A stretch of 8,773 bases of DNA from an uncultured Ruminococcus sp. GTDB taxonomy: Bacteria; Bacillota; Clostridia; Oscillospirales; Ruminococcaceae. The translations under genes and the position numbers were made by a program. The stretch spans positions 1 through 8,773 of the forward strand of contig CAMJES010000073.1 in the NCBI GenBank assembly GCA_946404705.1, given 5' to 3'. Positions 1-6,583 of the stretch are shown in pieces. Numbering within the stretch: the stretch's first letter is position 1; every line of letters begins with the position of its first letter. The notes below the pieces were generated by a model. That model did not search any database. It saw only the letters and a list, made by a program, of their open reading frames with translations, and had not been told where the DNA came from.

Positions 1-45
1 CCACCGAGATCTACACTCTTTCCCTACACGACGCTCTTCCGATCT
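1..45 (+). other. Illumina P5/Read 1 adapter (artefact)
   Basis: This stretch is not genomic. It matches, from memory, the 3' 45 bases of the Illumina TruSeq universal adapter: the end of P5 (ending GATCTACAC) followed by the Read 1 primer site ending in ACGCTCTTCCGATCT. No i5 index lies between the two parts. Genomic sequence begins at 46. On the minus strand the pheA reading frame stays open through the adapter and would encode the false peptide RSEERRVGKECRSRW. Confidence 0.98.
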
Positions 46-501
46 CGGAAGAAGTCCGAAATCACATTCACCGCTTTCCACCGCGTCAAAAACCTCTTCA
101 AAGCTGTGGTAAAACACCGCAGGCTTATCACCGAACAGCTTTTTGCAGGCAATCGAAGAATAAGCTCCATCTGTTCCCTGACAAGCTATCTTCCCTGCAT
201 TCTCCGCGGAAAAAGAACGGTATTCCGTCTTTTTATCGGCAGCCATACCGATATTCTGAATACTCTTGCTGATATCCATAATATTCTGGAACAGAACAGC
301 CGCTCCGTCCTTTAAATTATCGGGAGTATTGCTTCGTATCCTGTCAATTATCTGCTGTTCCCTTCCTCCCTGCATTACGGGGAGATTATTGTTTTTCTTA
401 AATTCGCCTACCTGACGGCAGACATCCATTCTTTCGGTAAAAAGTCGTAAAATCTTGCTGTCAATTTCATCGATCTGCGCTCTTAAAGTTGAAAGATCCA
501 T
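46..501 (-). CDS. pheA: Bifunctional chorismate mutase/prephenate dehydratase (P-protein), 5' part only
   Basis: The cytoplasmic P-protein converts chorismate to prephenate and then to phenylpyruvate in phenylalanine biosynthesis. The 152 codons present begin MDLSTLRAQIDEID. Residues 1-90 form an AroQ-type chorismate mutase domain. By alignment from memory to the E. coli enzyme, active-site residues appear at R7, R24, K35, R47, E48 and Q82; Q44 stands where E. coli has Asp48. Residues 104-152 open the prephenate dehydratase domain (ACQGTDGAYSS, then FEEVFDAVESGECDFGLLP). The family is usually about 370-390 residues, so over half, including the rest of the dehydratase domain and any ACT regulatory domain, is lost at the adapter junction. 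The start at 501-499 is chosen because AGAGG lies 6 bases upstream; an out-of-frame ATG at 506-504 is too close to it. The gene is transcribed divergently from ruvC. Its predicted leader of about 28 bases leaves no room for an attenuator or T-box. Confidence 0.93.
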
Positions 502-507
502 AGCATA

Positions 508-512
508 CCTCT
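508..512 (-). promoter_or_regulatory. Ribosome binding site of pheA
   Basis: On the minus strand AGAGG stands 6 bases before the ATG at 501-499. It decides between two overlapping ATG codons (506-504 and 501-499) in favour of the second, which alone gives the chorismate mutase frame. Confidence 0.75.
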
Positions 513-535
513 GTAAAAATTGAAATAATATATAC

Positions 536-564
536 ATTATACTACATAATCTCAATAAATTCAA
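536..564 (-). promoter_or_regulatory. Promoter of pheA (sigma-A type)
   Basis: Read on the minus strand, TTGAAT (-35, 564-559) is followed after 17 bases by a perfect TATAAT (-10, 541-536). Transcription would start near 529, about 28 bases before the pheA start codon. Just upstream of the -35 lies an A-rich motif, AAATTGTAAAAA, that resembles an UP element. Confidence 0.8.
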
Positions 565-569
565 GCAAT

Positions 570-617
570 TTTTTACAATTTGGCTCATCTAAAAAAACGC
601 AGAAAAAATTGTAAAAA
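570..617. repeat. 12-base perfect inverted repeat between divergent promoters
   Basis: TTTTTACAATTT (570-581) and AAATTGTAAAAA (606-617) are exact reverse complements separated by 24 bases. Read toward each gene, both arms give the same AAATTGTAAAAA just upstream of a -35 box: 5 bases before that of pheA and 3 bases before that of ruvC. The repeat lies outside both predicted transcripts, so it should act as DNA. It could be a pair of UP elements contacted by the RNA polymerase alpha subunit, or a two-site operator. The sequence is very AT-rich, which makes some self-complementarity likely by chance. Confidence 0.7.
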
Positions 618-620
618 CAG

Positions 621-649
621 TTGCAGAATTTCTTTGAATATGGTATAAT
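621..649 (+). promoter_or_regulatory. Promoter of the ruvC operon (sigma-A type, extended -10)
   Basis: TTGCAG (621-626) is followed after 17 bases by a perfect TATAAT (644-649). TG at 641-642 makes an extended -10 element. Transcription would start near 656, about 32 bases before the ruvC ATG. No clear LexA box of the GAAC-N4-GTTC kind is visible around it. As no other convincing promoter or terminator is seen downstream, this may drive all nine plus-strand genes. Confidence 0.82.
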
Positions 650-687
650 AAATTGTTATATTATTGAATCCGAAAGGAAAGTTCAGT

Positions 688-1179
688 ATGAGGATACTCG
701 GAATTGATCCGGGGTATGCAATTGTCGGCTTCGGTGTGCTTGAATATGACGGATATAAATTCACCCCCGTCCATTTCGGCGCAATTACTACCGAGGCTAA
801 AACCGATTTCAATATGCGGCTTAAAATCATTTTCGATGATATGAATACCGTTATTTCCACTTTTAAACCGGAAGTCATGGCTATTGAAAAGCTTTTTTTC
901 AATACAAACCAAAAAACCGGCATTGACGTTGCTCAGGCGCGAGGTGTAACGCTGCTTGCGGCAACAAACGCAGGAATACCAATATTCGAATACACACCTT
1001 TGCAGGTAAAACAGTCGGTTGTTGGCTACGGACGCGCCGAAAAGCCGCAGGTCATGGAAATGACCCGCAGGATATTGGGTCTTGCCGCAGTTCCAAAGCC
1101 CGATGATACTGCCGATGCGCTTGCAATTGCTATATGTCACGGTCATGCAAGCGGCGGCGTAAAAATTCCAAAATATTAA
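688..1179 (+). CDS. ruvC: Crossover junction endodeoxyribonuclease RuvC
   Basis: RuvC cuts Holliday junctions symmetrically at the end of homologous recombination, working with the RuvAB branch-migration motor. The 163-residue protein has the normal length and an RNase H-like fold. The acidic residues expected to bind magnesium are D7 in ILGIDPG, E67 in MAIEKLFF, and D140 and D143 in the PDDTADALAIA motif. The ATG at 688 is chosen over the in-frame ATG at 664 because it starts the canonical MRILGIDPG and has GAAAGGA at 672-678 about 9 bases upstream. It is the first gene of the rightward operon, and ruvA follows after 11 bases. Presence of ruvC points to Clostridia rather than Bacilli, which generally use RecU instead. 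Confidence 0.97.
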   Translation: MRILGIDPGYAIVGFGVLEYDGYKFTPVHFGAITTEAKTDFNMRLKIIFDDMNTVISTFKPEVMAIEKLFFNTNQKTGIDVAQARGVTLLAATNAGIPIFEYTPLQVKQSVVGYGRAEKPQVMEMTRRILGLAAVPKPDDTADALAIAICHGHASGGVKIPKY

Positions 1180-1190
1180 GGAGAAACCCT

Positions 1191-1799
1191 ATGATATACA
1201 GCGTAAGAGGAAAACTCGTTCATAAGGAACAATCACTTGCAGTTATTGAATGCGGCGGAGTCGGATATGCCTGCAGAACTACTCTTTCAACTATCTCTCA
1301 GCTTGGTGCGACTGGCTCGGAATGCTTTCTATATACATATCTCCATGTCAGAGAAGACGCTGTCGAGCTTTTCGGATTTTTTTCGCAGCAGGAACTTAAC
1401 TGCTTCAAAATGCTGCTTTCCGTTTCGGGTGTAGGACCTAAAGCCGCACTTGCTATCCTTTCCGATACAACTCCCGAAAGCTTTGCGCTTAACGTTGCAA
1501 CGGGCGACTATAAGGCATTCACAAAGACAAAGGGCGTTGGCCCGAAGCTTGCACAGAGGGTCGTTCTTGAACTTGAAGATAAAATAACCAATGAACAGCT
1601 CACTTCCGGTGTTACGGGAATTTCCGAGATAAGCTCTGCTGTTTCTTCCGGCGGCAATCAGGGAGAAGCGATATCCGCACTTGTCGTACTCGGTTATTCA
1701 CAGGCGGAAGCTGCTTCGGTCATTGCTAAGCTTGACCCGTCAATGTCTGTTGAAGAGCTTATCAAAAATGCATTAAAGAAAATTGCAGCATCAATGTAA
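1191..1799 (+). CDS. ruvA: Holliday junction branch migration protein RuvA
   Basis: RuvA forms the tetrameric plate that holds a four-way DNA junction flat and loads the RuvB motor rings. The 202-residue protein shows the three family domains: an N-terminal OB fold (1-65, starting MIYSVRGKLV, with IECGGVGY), two helix-hairpin-helix motifs (SVSGVGPKAAL at 77-87 and KTKGVGPKLAQ at 112-122), and a C-terminal three-helix domain (about 156-202) that contacts RuvB, after a Ser/Gly-rich linker. The acidic pin residues E55 and D56 fall at the same numbers as in E. coli RuvA. The start at 1191 is supported by AAGGAG at 1178-1183, which overlaps the ruvC stop codon; the longer frame from 1134 would overlap ruvC and lacks the conserved start. 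Confidence 0.97.
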   Translation: MIYSVRGKLVHKEQSLAVIECGGVGYACRTTLSTISQLGATGSECFLYTYLHVREDAVELFGFFSQQELNCFKMLLSVSGVGPKAALAILSDTTPESFALNVATGDYKAFTKTKGVGPKLAQRVVLELEDKITNEQLTSGVTGISEISSAVSSGGNQGEAISALVVLGYSQAEAASVIAKLDPSMSVEELIKNALKKIAASM

Positions 1800-1813
1800 A
1801 GGAATTATTTGCC

Positions 1814-2995
1814 ATGCTTTGTTATCCGGATTATAACCGTTCAATAATTAGCGTTGTTTCTTCGATAATGAACTATTACAGAGCGCCGTTTGAATATCCG
1901 ACTGTACCTGCGATCGATAAGCATTTATCGAAGTTCTATAAAAACGTAGTTCTTATCGTGCTTGACGGAATGGGGCATGATATGCTTGAACACGACCTGC
2001 CCTCAAATTCATTTTTGCGCAGCAATTGTGTTTCCAAGCTTTCATCGGTTTTTCCGTCAACCACCGCTTCCGCAATGACAAGCTTTTATACCGGAGTTTC
2101 CCCAAACGAACACGCGTGGCTCGGCTGGTCACTTTTTTTCAAGGAGTTCTGCCGCACGATAGATGTATTCACCAACCTTGACACCTACACCAAGCAGCCT
2201 GCGGCAATATCAAGCGCGGCTGAGTTTATCATGCCTTACGAAACTATATATCAAAGCATTGCCGATTCGATAATCGGAGAAGTTCAGCCGTTTACAATTT
2301 CACAATCTAAAGTTAAGATTGCCGAAAACGGTAATATACATAAAGCTGCCGAAAGCTTTGACAAGGTTTGCGAACTTATTGAGAAGATCTGCCTTACGAA
2401 CCAGAATACATTCACATACGTTCAATGGTGTTCTCCCGATGATACTGCGCACCGCACGGGCTGCTATTCCGATGAAACAAAGGAAAAGCTTGCCGAGATT
2501 AACCGAAAACTTGAAAATCTGTATAAAAACGTTACAGATACAGTCTTCATTATAACGGCAGACCACGGTATGACAGATATTTCGGACGAGATACTTATCG
2601 ACAGGATACCCGAAATAAACGAATGTCTTGTTCTTCCGCCGTTTATTGAAAGCAGAGCAATGTCGTTCTTTGTAAAATCGGACAGAAGAACCGATTTTGA
2701 ACGTGCATTTACAAATCTGCTCGGGCAGGATTTTCTGCTTTTGAGCAGGCGCGATGTTTTTGATAAGAAAATTCTCGGCGGCGGTGTAACGCATAAAAAG
2801 ACATACGATTTTATCGGAGATTATCTTGCTTGTGCGATTTCCGACATAGGACTGCGTTACAGAACGATGAATACCAAACCCAAAGCCATGAATAAGGCAA
2901 ACCACGGCGGCTTGACCGAACAGGAAATGACTGTTCCGCTTATAATCGCCGCAACAAAGCAGACTAAAGAATACAAGCAGAAAAAGCTTATTTAG
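1814..2995 (+). CDS. Alkaline-phosphatase-superfamily phosphodiesterase (type I phosphodiesterase/nucleotide pyrophosphatase-like)
   Basis: The 393-residue protein has the metal-binding pattern of the type I phosphodiesterase/nucleotide pyrophosphatase branch of the alkaline phosphatase superfamily: D51 in VLIVLDGMG, a probable nucleophile T84 in FPSTTASA followed by TG, D209 and H213 in PDDTAHRTG, D250 and H251 in TADHGM, and H364 in NHGGLTEQEM. Together these should hold two metal ions, usually zinc. No signal peptide or membrane segment is evident, so it is probably cytoplasmic, unlike many relatives. The substrate (a nucleotide, sugar-phosphate or lipid phosphodiester) cannot be told from the sequence. 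The ATG at 1814 has AAAGGA at 1798-1803, a rather long spacing, but the N-terminal PDYNRSIISV looks family-like. It starts 14 bases after ruvA, and its stop codon overlaps the ruvB ribosome binding site, so it is embedded in the ruv operon. Confidence 0.88.
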   Translation: MLCYPDYNRSIISVVSSIMNYYRAPFEYPTVPAIDKHLSKFYKNVVLIVLDGMGHDMLEHDLPSNSFLRSNCVSKLSSVFPSTTASAMTSFYTGVSPNEHAWLGWSLFFKEFCRTIDVFTNLDTYTKQPAAISSAAEFIMPYETIYQSIADSIIGEVQPFTISQSKVKIAENGNIHKAAESFDKVCELIEKICLTNQNTFTYVQWCSPDDTAHRTGCYSDETKEKLAEINRKLENLYKNVTDTVFIITADHGMTDISDEILIDRIPEINECLVLPPFIESRAMSFFVKSDRRTDFERAFTNLLGQDFLLLSRRDVFDKKILGGGVTHKKTYDFIGDYLACAISDIGLRYRTMNTKPKAMNKANHGGLTEQEMTVPLIIAATKQTKEYKQKKLI

Positions 2996-3000
2996 GGAGG
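2994..3000 (+). promoter_or_regulatory. Ribosome binding site fixing the GTG start of ruvB
   Basis: AGGGAGG stands 7 bases before GTG at 3008 and overlaps the TAG stop of the upstream phosphodiesterase gene (2993-2995), suggesting translational coupling. No similarly strong site precedes the next in-frame ATG codons (3026, 3044). Confidence 0.85.
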
Positions 3001-3007
3001 TAAGATC

Positions 3008-4069
3008 GTGCTTGAATCAAGTGAAATGAATTTTGAGGAACGCATGGTTTCTCCTAAAAAAACTGAAAACGATAACGAAGATTTTGAAGTTACTCTCCGT
3101 CCGAAAACTCTTTCGGAGTATATCGGACAGGACAAAATAAAAGAAAACCTTTCGATTTTTATCGAAGCGGCAAAAAAACGAAGTGAACCGCTTGACCATG
3201 TGCTTTTATATGGCCCTCCGGGGCTTGGAAAAACCACGCTTTCCGCAATTATTGCCCACGAAATGGGAGTAAATATAAGAATTACTTCCGGCCCTGCAAT
3301 CGAAAAGCCGGGCGACCTTGCGGCGCTGCTTACAAATCTTCAGGAAAATGATGTGCTGTTCATTGACGAGATACACCGCCTTTCACGCTCGATCGAGGAA
3401 GTCCTCTACCCTGCGCTTGAAGATTATGCGCTCGATATAATTATCGGAAAAGGCCCCTCTGCACGTTCGCTGCGCATCGACCTTCCGAAATTCACGCTGA
3501 TAGGCGCAACAACAAGAGCAGGTCAGCTCACATCGCCGCTTCGTGACCGTTTCGGTGTTATAATGCGACTTGAACTTTACAGCGTTGAACAGCTTTCCGA
3601 CATTATTATGCGTTCGGCGGTAATTCTCGGAATAGCCTGTGACAAGGCTGGAGCAACGGAGCTTGCGCGCCGTTCAAGAGGTACTCCGCGTATTGCAAAC
3701 CGCTTCTTAAAGCGCGTTCGTGACTTTGCAGAGGTCATCGGTGACGGAAGAATAACCGAGGATATTGCTAAAATTGCACTTGACCGACTGGAGGTAGATT
3801 CTCTCGGTCTTGATAATATGGATAAGCGTATGCTGAATATGATTATAAAAGGTTACGGCGGAGGCCCTGTCGGACTGGAAACGCTTGCGTCTGCTATCGG
3901 TGAAGAAGCTGTCACGCTTGAAGATGTCTGCGAACCGTATCTTATGCAGCTTGGCTTTATCTCGCGCACACCGAGAGGCCGCTGCGCTACTGCGCTTGCA
4001 TACAAGCATCTGGGTTATGAATATAAAGAAAACGCCGATGCTGACAATGGGCAGCTGACATTTGAATAA
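3008..4069 (+). CDS. ruvB: Holliday junction branch migration ATPase RuvB
   Basis: RuvB is the hexameric AAA+ motor that pumps DNA through the RuvA-bound junction. The 353-residue protein is full length. Visible motifs are Walker A GPPGLGKTT (69-77), Walker B LFIDEIH (117-123), sensor 1 in TLIGATTRAG (163-172), the arginine finger R179 in SPLRDRFG, sensor 2 R228 in RGTPRIANR, and a C-terminal winged helix (about 275-340, with YGGGPVGLETLA and the DNA-contacting TPRGR at 321-325). Translation is taken from GTG at 3008; the first 25 or so residues are an acidic, polar extension of the kind common in this family. The C-terminal tail after about residue 340 is short and acidic. It is separated from ruvA by the phosphodiesterase gene. 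Confidence 0.97.
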   Translation: MLESSEMNFEERMVSPKKTENDNEDFEVTLRPKTLSEYIGQDKIKENLSIFIEAAKKRSEPLDHVLLYGPPGLGKTTLSAIIAHEMGVNIRITSGPAIEKPGDLAALLTNLQENDVLFIDEIHRLSRSIEEVLYPALEDYALDIIIGKGPSARSLRIDLPKFTLIGATTRAGQLTSPLRDRFGVIMRLELYSVEQLSDIIMRSAVILGIACDKAGATELARRSRGTPRIANRFLKRVRDFAEVIGDGRITEDIAKIALDRLEVDSLGLDNMDKRMLNMIIKGYGGGPVGLETLASAIGEEAVTLEDVCEPYLMQLGFISRTPRGRCATALAYKHLGYEYKENADADNGQLTFE

Positions 4070-4078
4070 AATTTTTTG

Positions 4079-4094
4079 CCGCAAAACGGCGGAA
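4079..4094 (+). repeat. Short hairpin, copy 1 of an intergenic element (upstream of glmM)
   Basis: CCGCAAAACGGCGGAA lies in the 36-base ruvB-glmM gap. It can fold as GCCG (4078-4081) with CGGC (4087-4090), or as CCGC (4079-4082) with GCGG (4089-4092). It closely resembles the sequence at 7461-7475. It precedes the glmM ribosome binding site by a few bases. The T run lies 5' of the stem, so it is not an intrinsic terminator. Confidence 0.45.
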
Positions 4095-4105
4095 CGGAGA
4101 GAATT

Positions 4106-5473
4106 ATGGGAAGACTATTTGGTACTGACGGAGCAAGAGGTGTCGCAATTACAGAGCTTACCTGCGAAATGGCAATGCAGATAGGCAGAGCTGCGGCAAT
4201 GGTTCTTACTCAGAAATCACATAAAAAGGCTAAGATCTTGATCGGCAAGGATACAAGAATTTCGTCAGATGTGCTTGAAGCTGCCCTTGCAGCAGGAATC
4301 TGTTCTATCGGAGCAGACGCAGTTATACTCGGCGTTGTTCCGACTCCTGCCGTTGCATATCTCGTTCAAAAAAGAGAAGCTGACGCAGGCGTGATGATAT
4401 CCGCTTCGCACAACAGCATGGAATTCAACGGAATAAAGCTGTTCTCGGGCAAGGGCTTCAAGCTTTCCGATGATATCGAAGAAGAGATAGAAGCACTTAT
4501 TCTTGATACTCCCGAAAAAATAAAGGAGCAGATAACGGGCGGAGCTAATCTCGGCAGAATAACCTATGACAAAAATGCCGAATGGGATTATATCAGAAGC
4601 ATTATGAAAACCGTTGACCACAATTTAAGTGGGATAAGAGTTGCTGTCGACTGTGCAAACGGTTCTGCAAGTTCAACTGCGGAAAAGCTTTTTTCCGGCC
4701 TTGGTGCGTCTGTGCTTATGCTCAATGACAAGCCGAACGGAACAAATATAAACGACAAATGCGGCTCAACTTTCCTTGAACCGCTGCAGAATTTTGTTGT
4801 TAAGAATAAATGCCATATCGGCGTTGCTTTTGACGGTGACGCAGACAGATGTCTTGCTGTTGACGAAAACGGTGCTATACTTGACGGCGACAAGCTTATC
4901 GCGATTTTTGCAAGGGATATGCGTGACAAGGGTACGCTCAAAAAGAATACGGCTGTCGTCACGATAATGACAAACCTCGGTTTTTCGCATTTTGCAAAGT
5001 CAAGCAACATCAATATCGTTTCAACAAAGGTTGGCGACAGATATATCATTGAACAGATGCTCGCAAATGACTACAATCTCGGCGGCGAGCAGTCAGGACA
5101 TATTATTTTCAAAGATTTCTCTACAACGGGCGACGGTCAGCTCACAGCGGTTCAGCTCCTTTCCGTTTTAAAGCGTTCGGAATGCAAGGCTTCCGAGCTT
5201 GGAAAAATAATGGAACGCTATCCGCAGGTCATGATAAACGTAAAGATCACAAACGAATGGAAAGAAAAATGGAAGAACGATTCCGAGATTGAAGAGATAA
5301 TCTCGGTCAATCAGAAGCTTCTCGGAACGACCGGACGAATTCTTGTCCGTGAAAGCGGTACAGAGCCGCTTATCCGCGTTATGATTGAGGGAAAACATTT
5401 TGATGTTATCAATGATATGGCTGTAAAAATCGCCGACAAGATAAAGGAACGCTGCACTTCGGCTGAACAATGA
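4106..5473 (+). CDS. glmM: Phosphoglucosamine mutase GlmM
   Basis: GlmM interconverts glucosamine-6-phosphate and glucosamine-1-phosphate in the cytoplasm, feeding UDP-N-acetylglucosamine for peptidoglycan. The 455-residue protein has normal length and all four loops of the phosphohexomutase family: the start GRLFGTDGARG, the phosphoserine loop ISASHNSMEFNGIK with S101 as the expected phosphorylated serine, the magnesium loop DGDADR (243-248), the sugar loop GGEQSGH (326-332), and the phosphate-binding loop RESGTEPLIR (415-424). The ASHNS variant of the usual ASHNP is a small deviation. The ATG at 4106 has GGAGAG at 4096-4101; an earlier in-frame TTG at 4076 would add ten non-conserved residues. 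The usual Bacillota neighbours cdaA and cdaR (ybbR) are not here. Confidence 0.96.
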   Translation: MGRLFGTDGARGVAITELTCEMAMQIGRAAAMVLTQKSHKKAKILIGKDTRISSDVLEAALAAGICSIGADAVILGVVPTPAVAYLVQKREADAGVMISASHNSMEFNGIKLFSGKGFKLSDDIEEEIEALILDTPEKIKEQITGGANLGRITYDKNAEWDYIRSIMKTVDHNLSGIRVAVDCANGSASSTAEKLFSGLGASVLMLNDKPNGTNINDKCGSTFLEPLQNFVVKNKCHIGVAFDGDADRCLAVDENGAILDGDKLIAIFARDMRDKGTLKKNTAVVTIMTNLGFSHFAKSSNINIVSTKVGDRYIIEQMLANDYNLGGEQSGHIIFKDFSTTGDGQLTAVQLLSVLKRSECKASELGKIMERYPQVMINVKITNEWKEKWKNDSEIEEIISVNQKLLGTTGRILVRESGTEPLIRVMIEGKHFDVINDMAVKIADKIKERCTSAEQ

Positions 5474-5493
5474 GCGAAAGGAAACTTTAAAAT

Positions 5494-6360
5494 ATGAGAA
5501 CAGCAGACAACTGGAAGGATTATCAGCTTATCGACTGCTCAGATTCCGAAAAGCTTGAAAAATGGGGAAACGTTGTTTTAATTCGTCCCGATCCTCAGAT
5601 AATATGGAAAACAGGTCATAAATCGCCGCTCTGGAACAACGCCCACGGTCATTACCACCGCTCCGAAAAGGGCGGCGGTCATTGGGATTTTGCCAAAAAG
5701 ATCCCCGAAAGCTGGTTGATATCCTATGGCGATCTGAAATTCAATATCCGACCTACCGGCTTTAAGCATACCGGACTTTTCCCCGAGCAGGCGGTCAACT
5801 GGGATTATATGTCGGAGCTTATCAAAAATGCAGACCGCCCGATAAACGTGCTAAACCTTTTTGCGTATACGGGCGGAGCAACGCTCGCTTGTGCAAATGC
5901 AGGCGCTTCGGTTTGTCATGTTGACGCTTCAAAGGGCATGGTTCAATGGGCAAGGGATAATGCTGCTTCTTCGGGACTTTCCGACAAACCCATCCGCTGG
6001 ATAGTTGACGACTGCGAAAAATTTGTGGCTCGTGAAATAAAGCGCGGACGCAGATATGACGCAGTTATAATGGATCCGCCGTCTTACGGAAGAGGTCCAA
6101 ATCAAGAGGTATGGAAGCTTGAAGACTGCATTTATGACCTTGTAAAGCTCTGCACGGGCGTTTTAAGCGACGATCCGCTTTTCTTCCTTTTAAACAGCTA
6201 TACAACGGGACTTTCACCATCAGTTATGGCATATCTTCTCGGTGAAACCGTTGCTGCAAAATTCGGCGGAAAGGTTACTGCCGATGAGATCGGGTTGCCT
6301 GTAAAGGAAAGCAGCTTTACTCTTCCCTGCGGCTCGACCGCAATTTGGACGAAAAACTAA
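5494..6360 (+). CDS. Class I SAM-dependent methyltransferase, RlmI-like (COG1092-type) without PUA domain
   Basis: The 288-residue protein looks like the catalytic part of the RlmI/COG1092 group, which methylates 23S rRNA. It has a small N-terminal region (about 1-90), then TGLFPEQAVNW (93-103), resembling the substrate-side GLF-x-x-Q segment of RlmI. The Rossmann motif I, VLNLFAYTGGATLACANAG, covers 119-137, D144 in HVDASKG would hold the SAM ribose, and motif IV is DPPSYGR (184-190). It lacks the N-terminal PUA domain of RlmI. The segment LLNSYTTG (222-229) aligns by eye with the TFSCSG region of RlmI, placing Thr where a cysteine is expected, so m5C chemistry is doubtful. AAAGGAAA at 5477-5484 serves the ATG at 5494 with long spacing. 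It follows glmM by 20 bases. The true substrate is unknown. Confidence 0.82.
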   Translation: MRTADNWKDYQLIDCSDSEKLEKWGNVVLIRPDPQIIWKTGHKSPLWNNAHGHYHRSEKGGGHWDFAKKIPESWLISYGDLKFNIRPTGFKHTGLFPEQAVNWDYMSELIKNADRPINVLNLFAYTGGATLACANAGASVCHVDASKGMVQWARDNAASSGLSDKPIRWIVDDCEKFVAREIKRGRRYDAVIMDPPSYGRGPNQEVWKLEDCIYDLVKLCTGVLSDDPLFFLLNSYTTGLSPSVMAYLLGETVAAKFGGKVTADEIGLPVKESSFTLPCGSTAIWTKN

Positions 6361-6366
6361 CGGAGG
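6361..6366 (+). promoter_or_regulatory. Ribosome binding site of the small membrane protein
   Basis: CGGAGG stands 5 bases before ATG 6372, directly after the methyltransferase stop codon. It selects this ATG over an in-frame TTG at 6345 inside the upstream gene, and is the best evidence that the short reading frame is translated. Confidence 0.75.
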
Positions 6367-6371
6367 CTTTT

Positions 6372-6569
6372 ATGGCAGTTCTTGCATTGATAGGCGGGGT
6401 TTATTTTATTATTGCAGGGATAATCGGAAAGGGACAAGCTTTTAAATCAAAAATGGGTACTCCCCTTACGGGAAAAGAATTTAAGGCTGTTAAAATAACA
6501 TATATCGTTGTGGGAGCGCTGCTTCTAATCGTATCGGCATACAGCTTTTGGCAGCTTTACAACTTATAA
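6372..6569 (+). CDS. Small two-helix membrane protein, unknown function
   Basis: The 65-residue protein is predicted from sequence to have two membrane helices, about 2-18 (VLALIGGVYFIIAGII) and 41-61 (ITYIVVGALLLIVSAYSF). They are joined by a polar, Lys-rich loop (GKGQAFKSKMGTPLTGKEFKAVK). By the positive-inside rule the loop would be cytoplasmic and both ends outside. I do not recognise a family and see no catalytic motif. It is flanked by tight spacers (11 bases after the methyltransferase, 14 before ecfA1), which supports it being a real co-transcribed gene. A tie to the ECF transporter that follows is possible but rests only on adjacency. Confidence 0.78.
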   Translation: MAVLALIGGVYFIIAGIIGKGQAFKSKMGTPLTGKEFKAVKITYIVVGALLLIVSAYSFWQLYNL

Positions 6570-6571
6570 AT

Positions 6572-6578
6572 CGGAGGT
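6572..6578 (+). promoter_or_regulatory. Ribosome binding site fixing the TTG start of ecfA1
   Basis: CGGAGGT stands 5 bases before TTG 6584. There is no ATG in this frame before the conserved ABC core, and an upstream TTG at 6548 lies inside the preceding gene, so TTG 6584 is the best start. Confidence 0.8.
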
Positions 6579-6583
6579 ACAAC

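Noticed and set aside
106..315. Plus-strand open frame of 69 codons
   Set aside because: It is antisense to the clear pheA coding frame, with no ribosome binding site and no recognisable motif.
525..550. ATAAT/ATTAT alternating repeats around the pheA -10 as an operator
   Set aside because: The units are five bases of pure A/T in an AT-rich promoter, and chance explains them.
640..690. LexA/SOS operator at the ruvC promoter
   Set aside because: SOS control of ruv genes is common, but no GAAC-N4-GTTC box is visible. The GTTC at 681-684 has no partner at the right distance.
1134..1190. N-terminal extension of RuvA from an upstream ATG
   Set aside because: It would overlap ruvC by 46 bases, is rich in Arg/Lys unlike the family, and lacks the ribosome binding site that precedes 1191.
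4072..4092. Hairpin with a T run near the ruvB-glmM gap as a terminator
   Set aside because: The T run lies 5' of the stem on the plus strand, and the minus-strand reading has A residues after the stem, so neither strand has the stem-then-U order.
6328..6342. TGCGG/CCGCA hairpin at the end of the methyltransferase gene as a terminator
   Set aside because: It lies inside the coding sequence, has only 5 pairs and is not followed by a T run.
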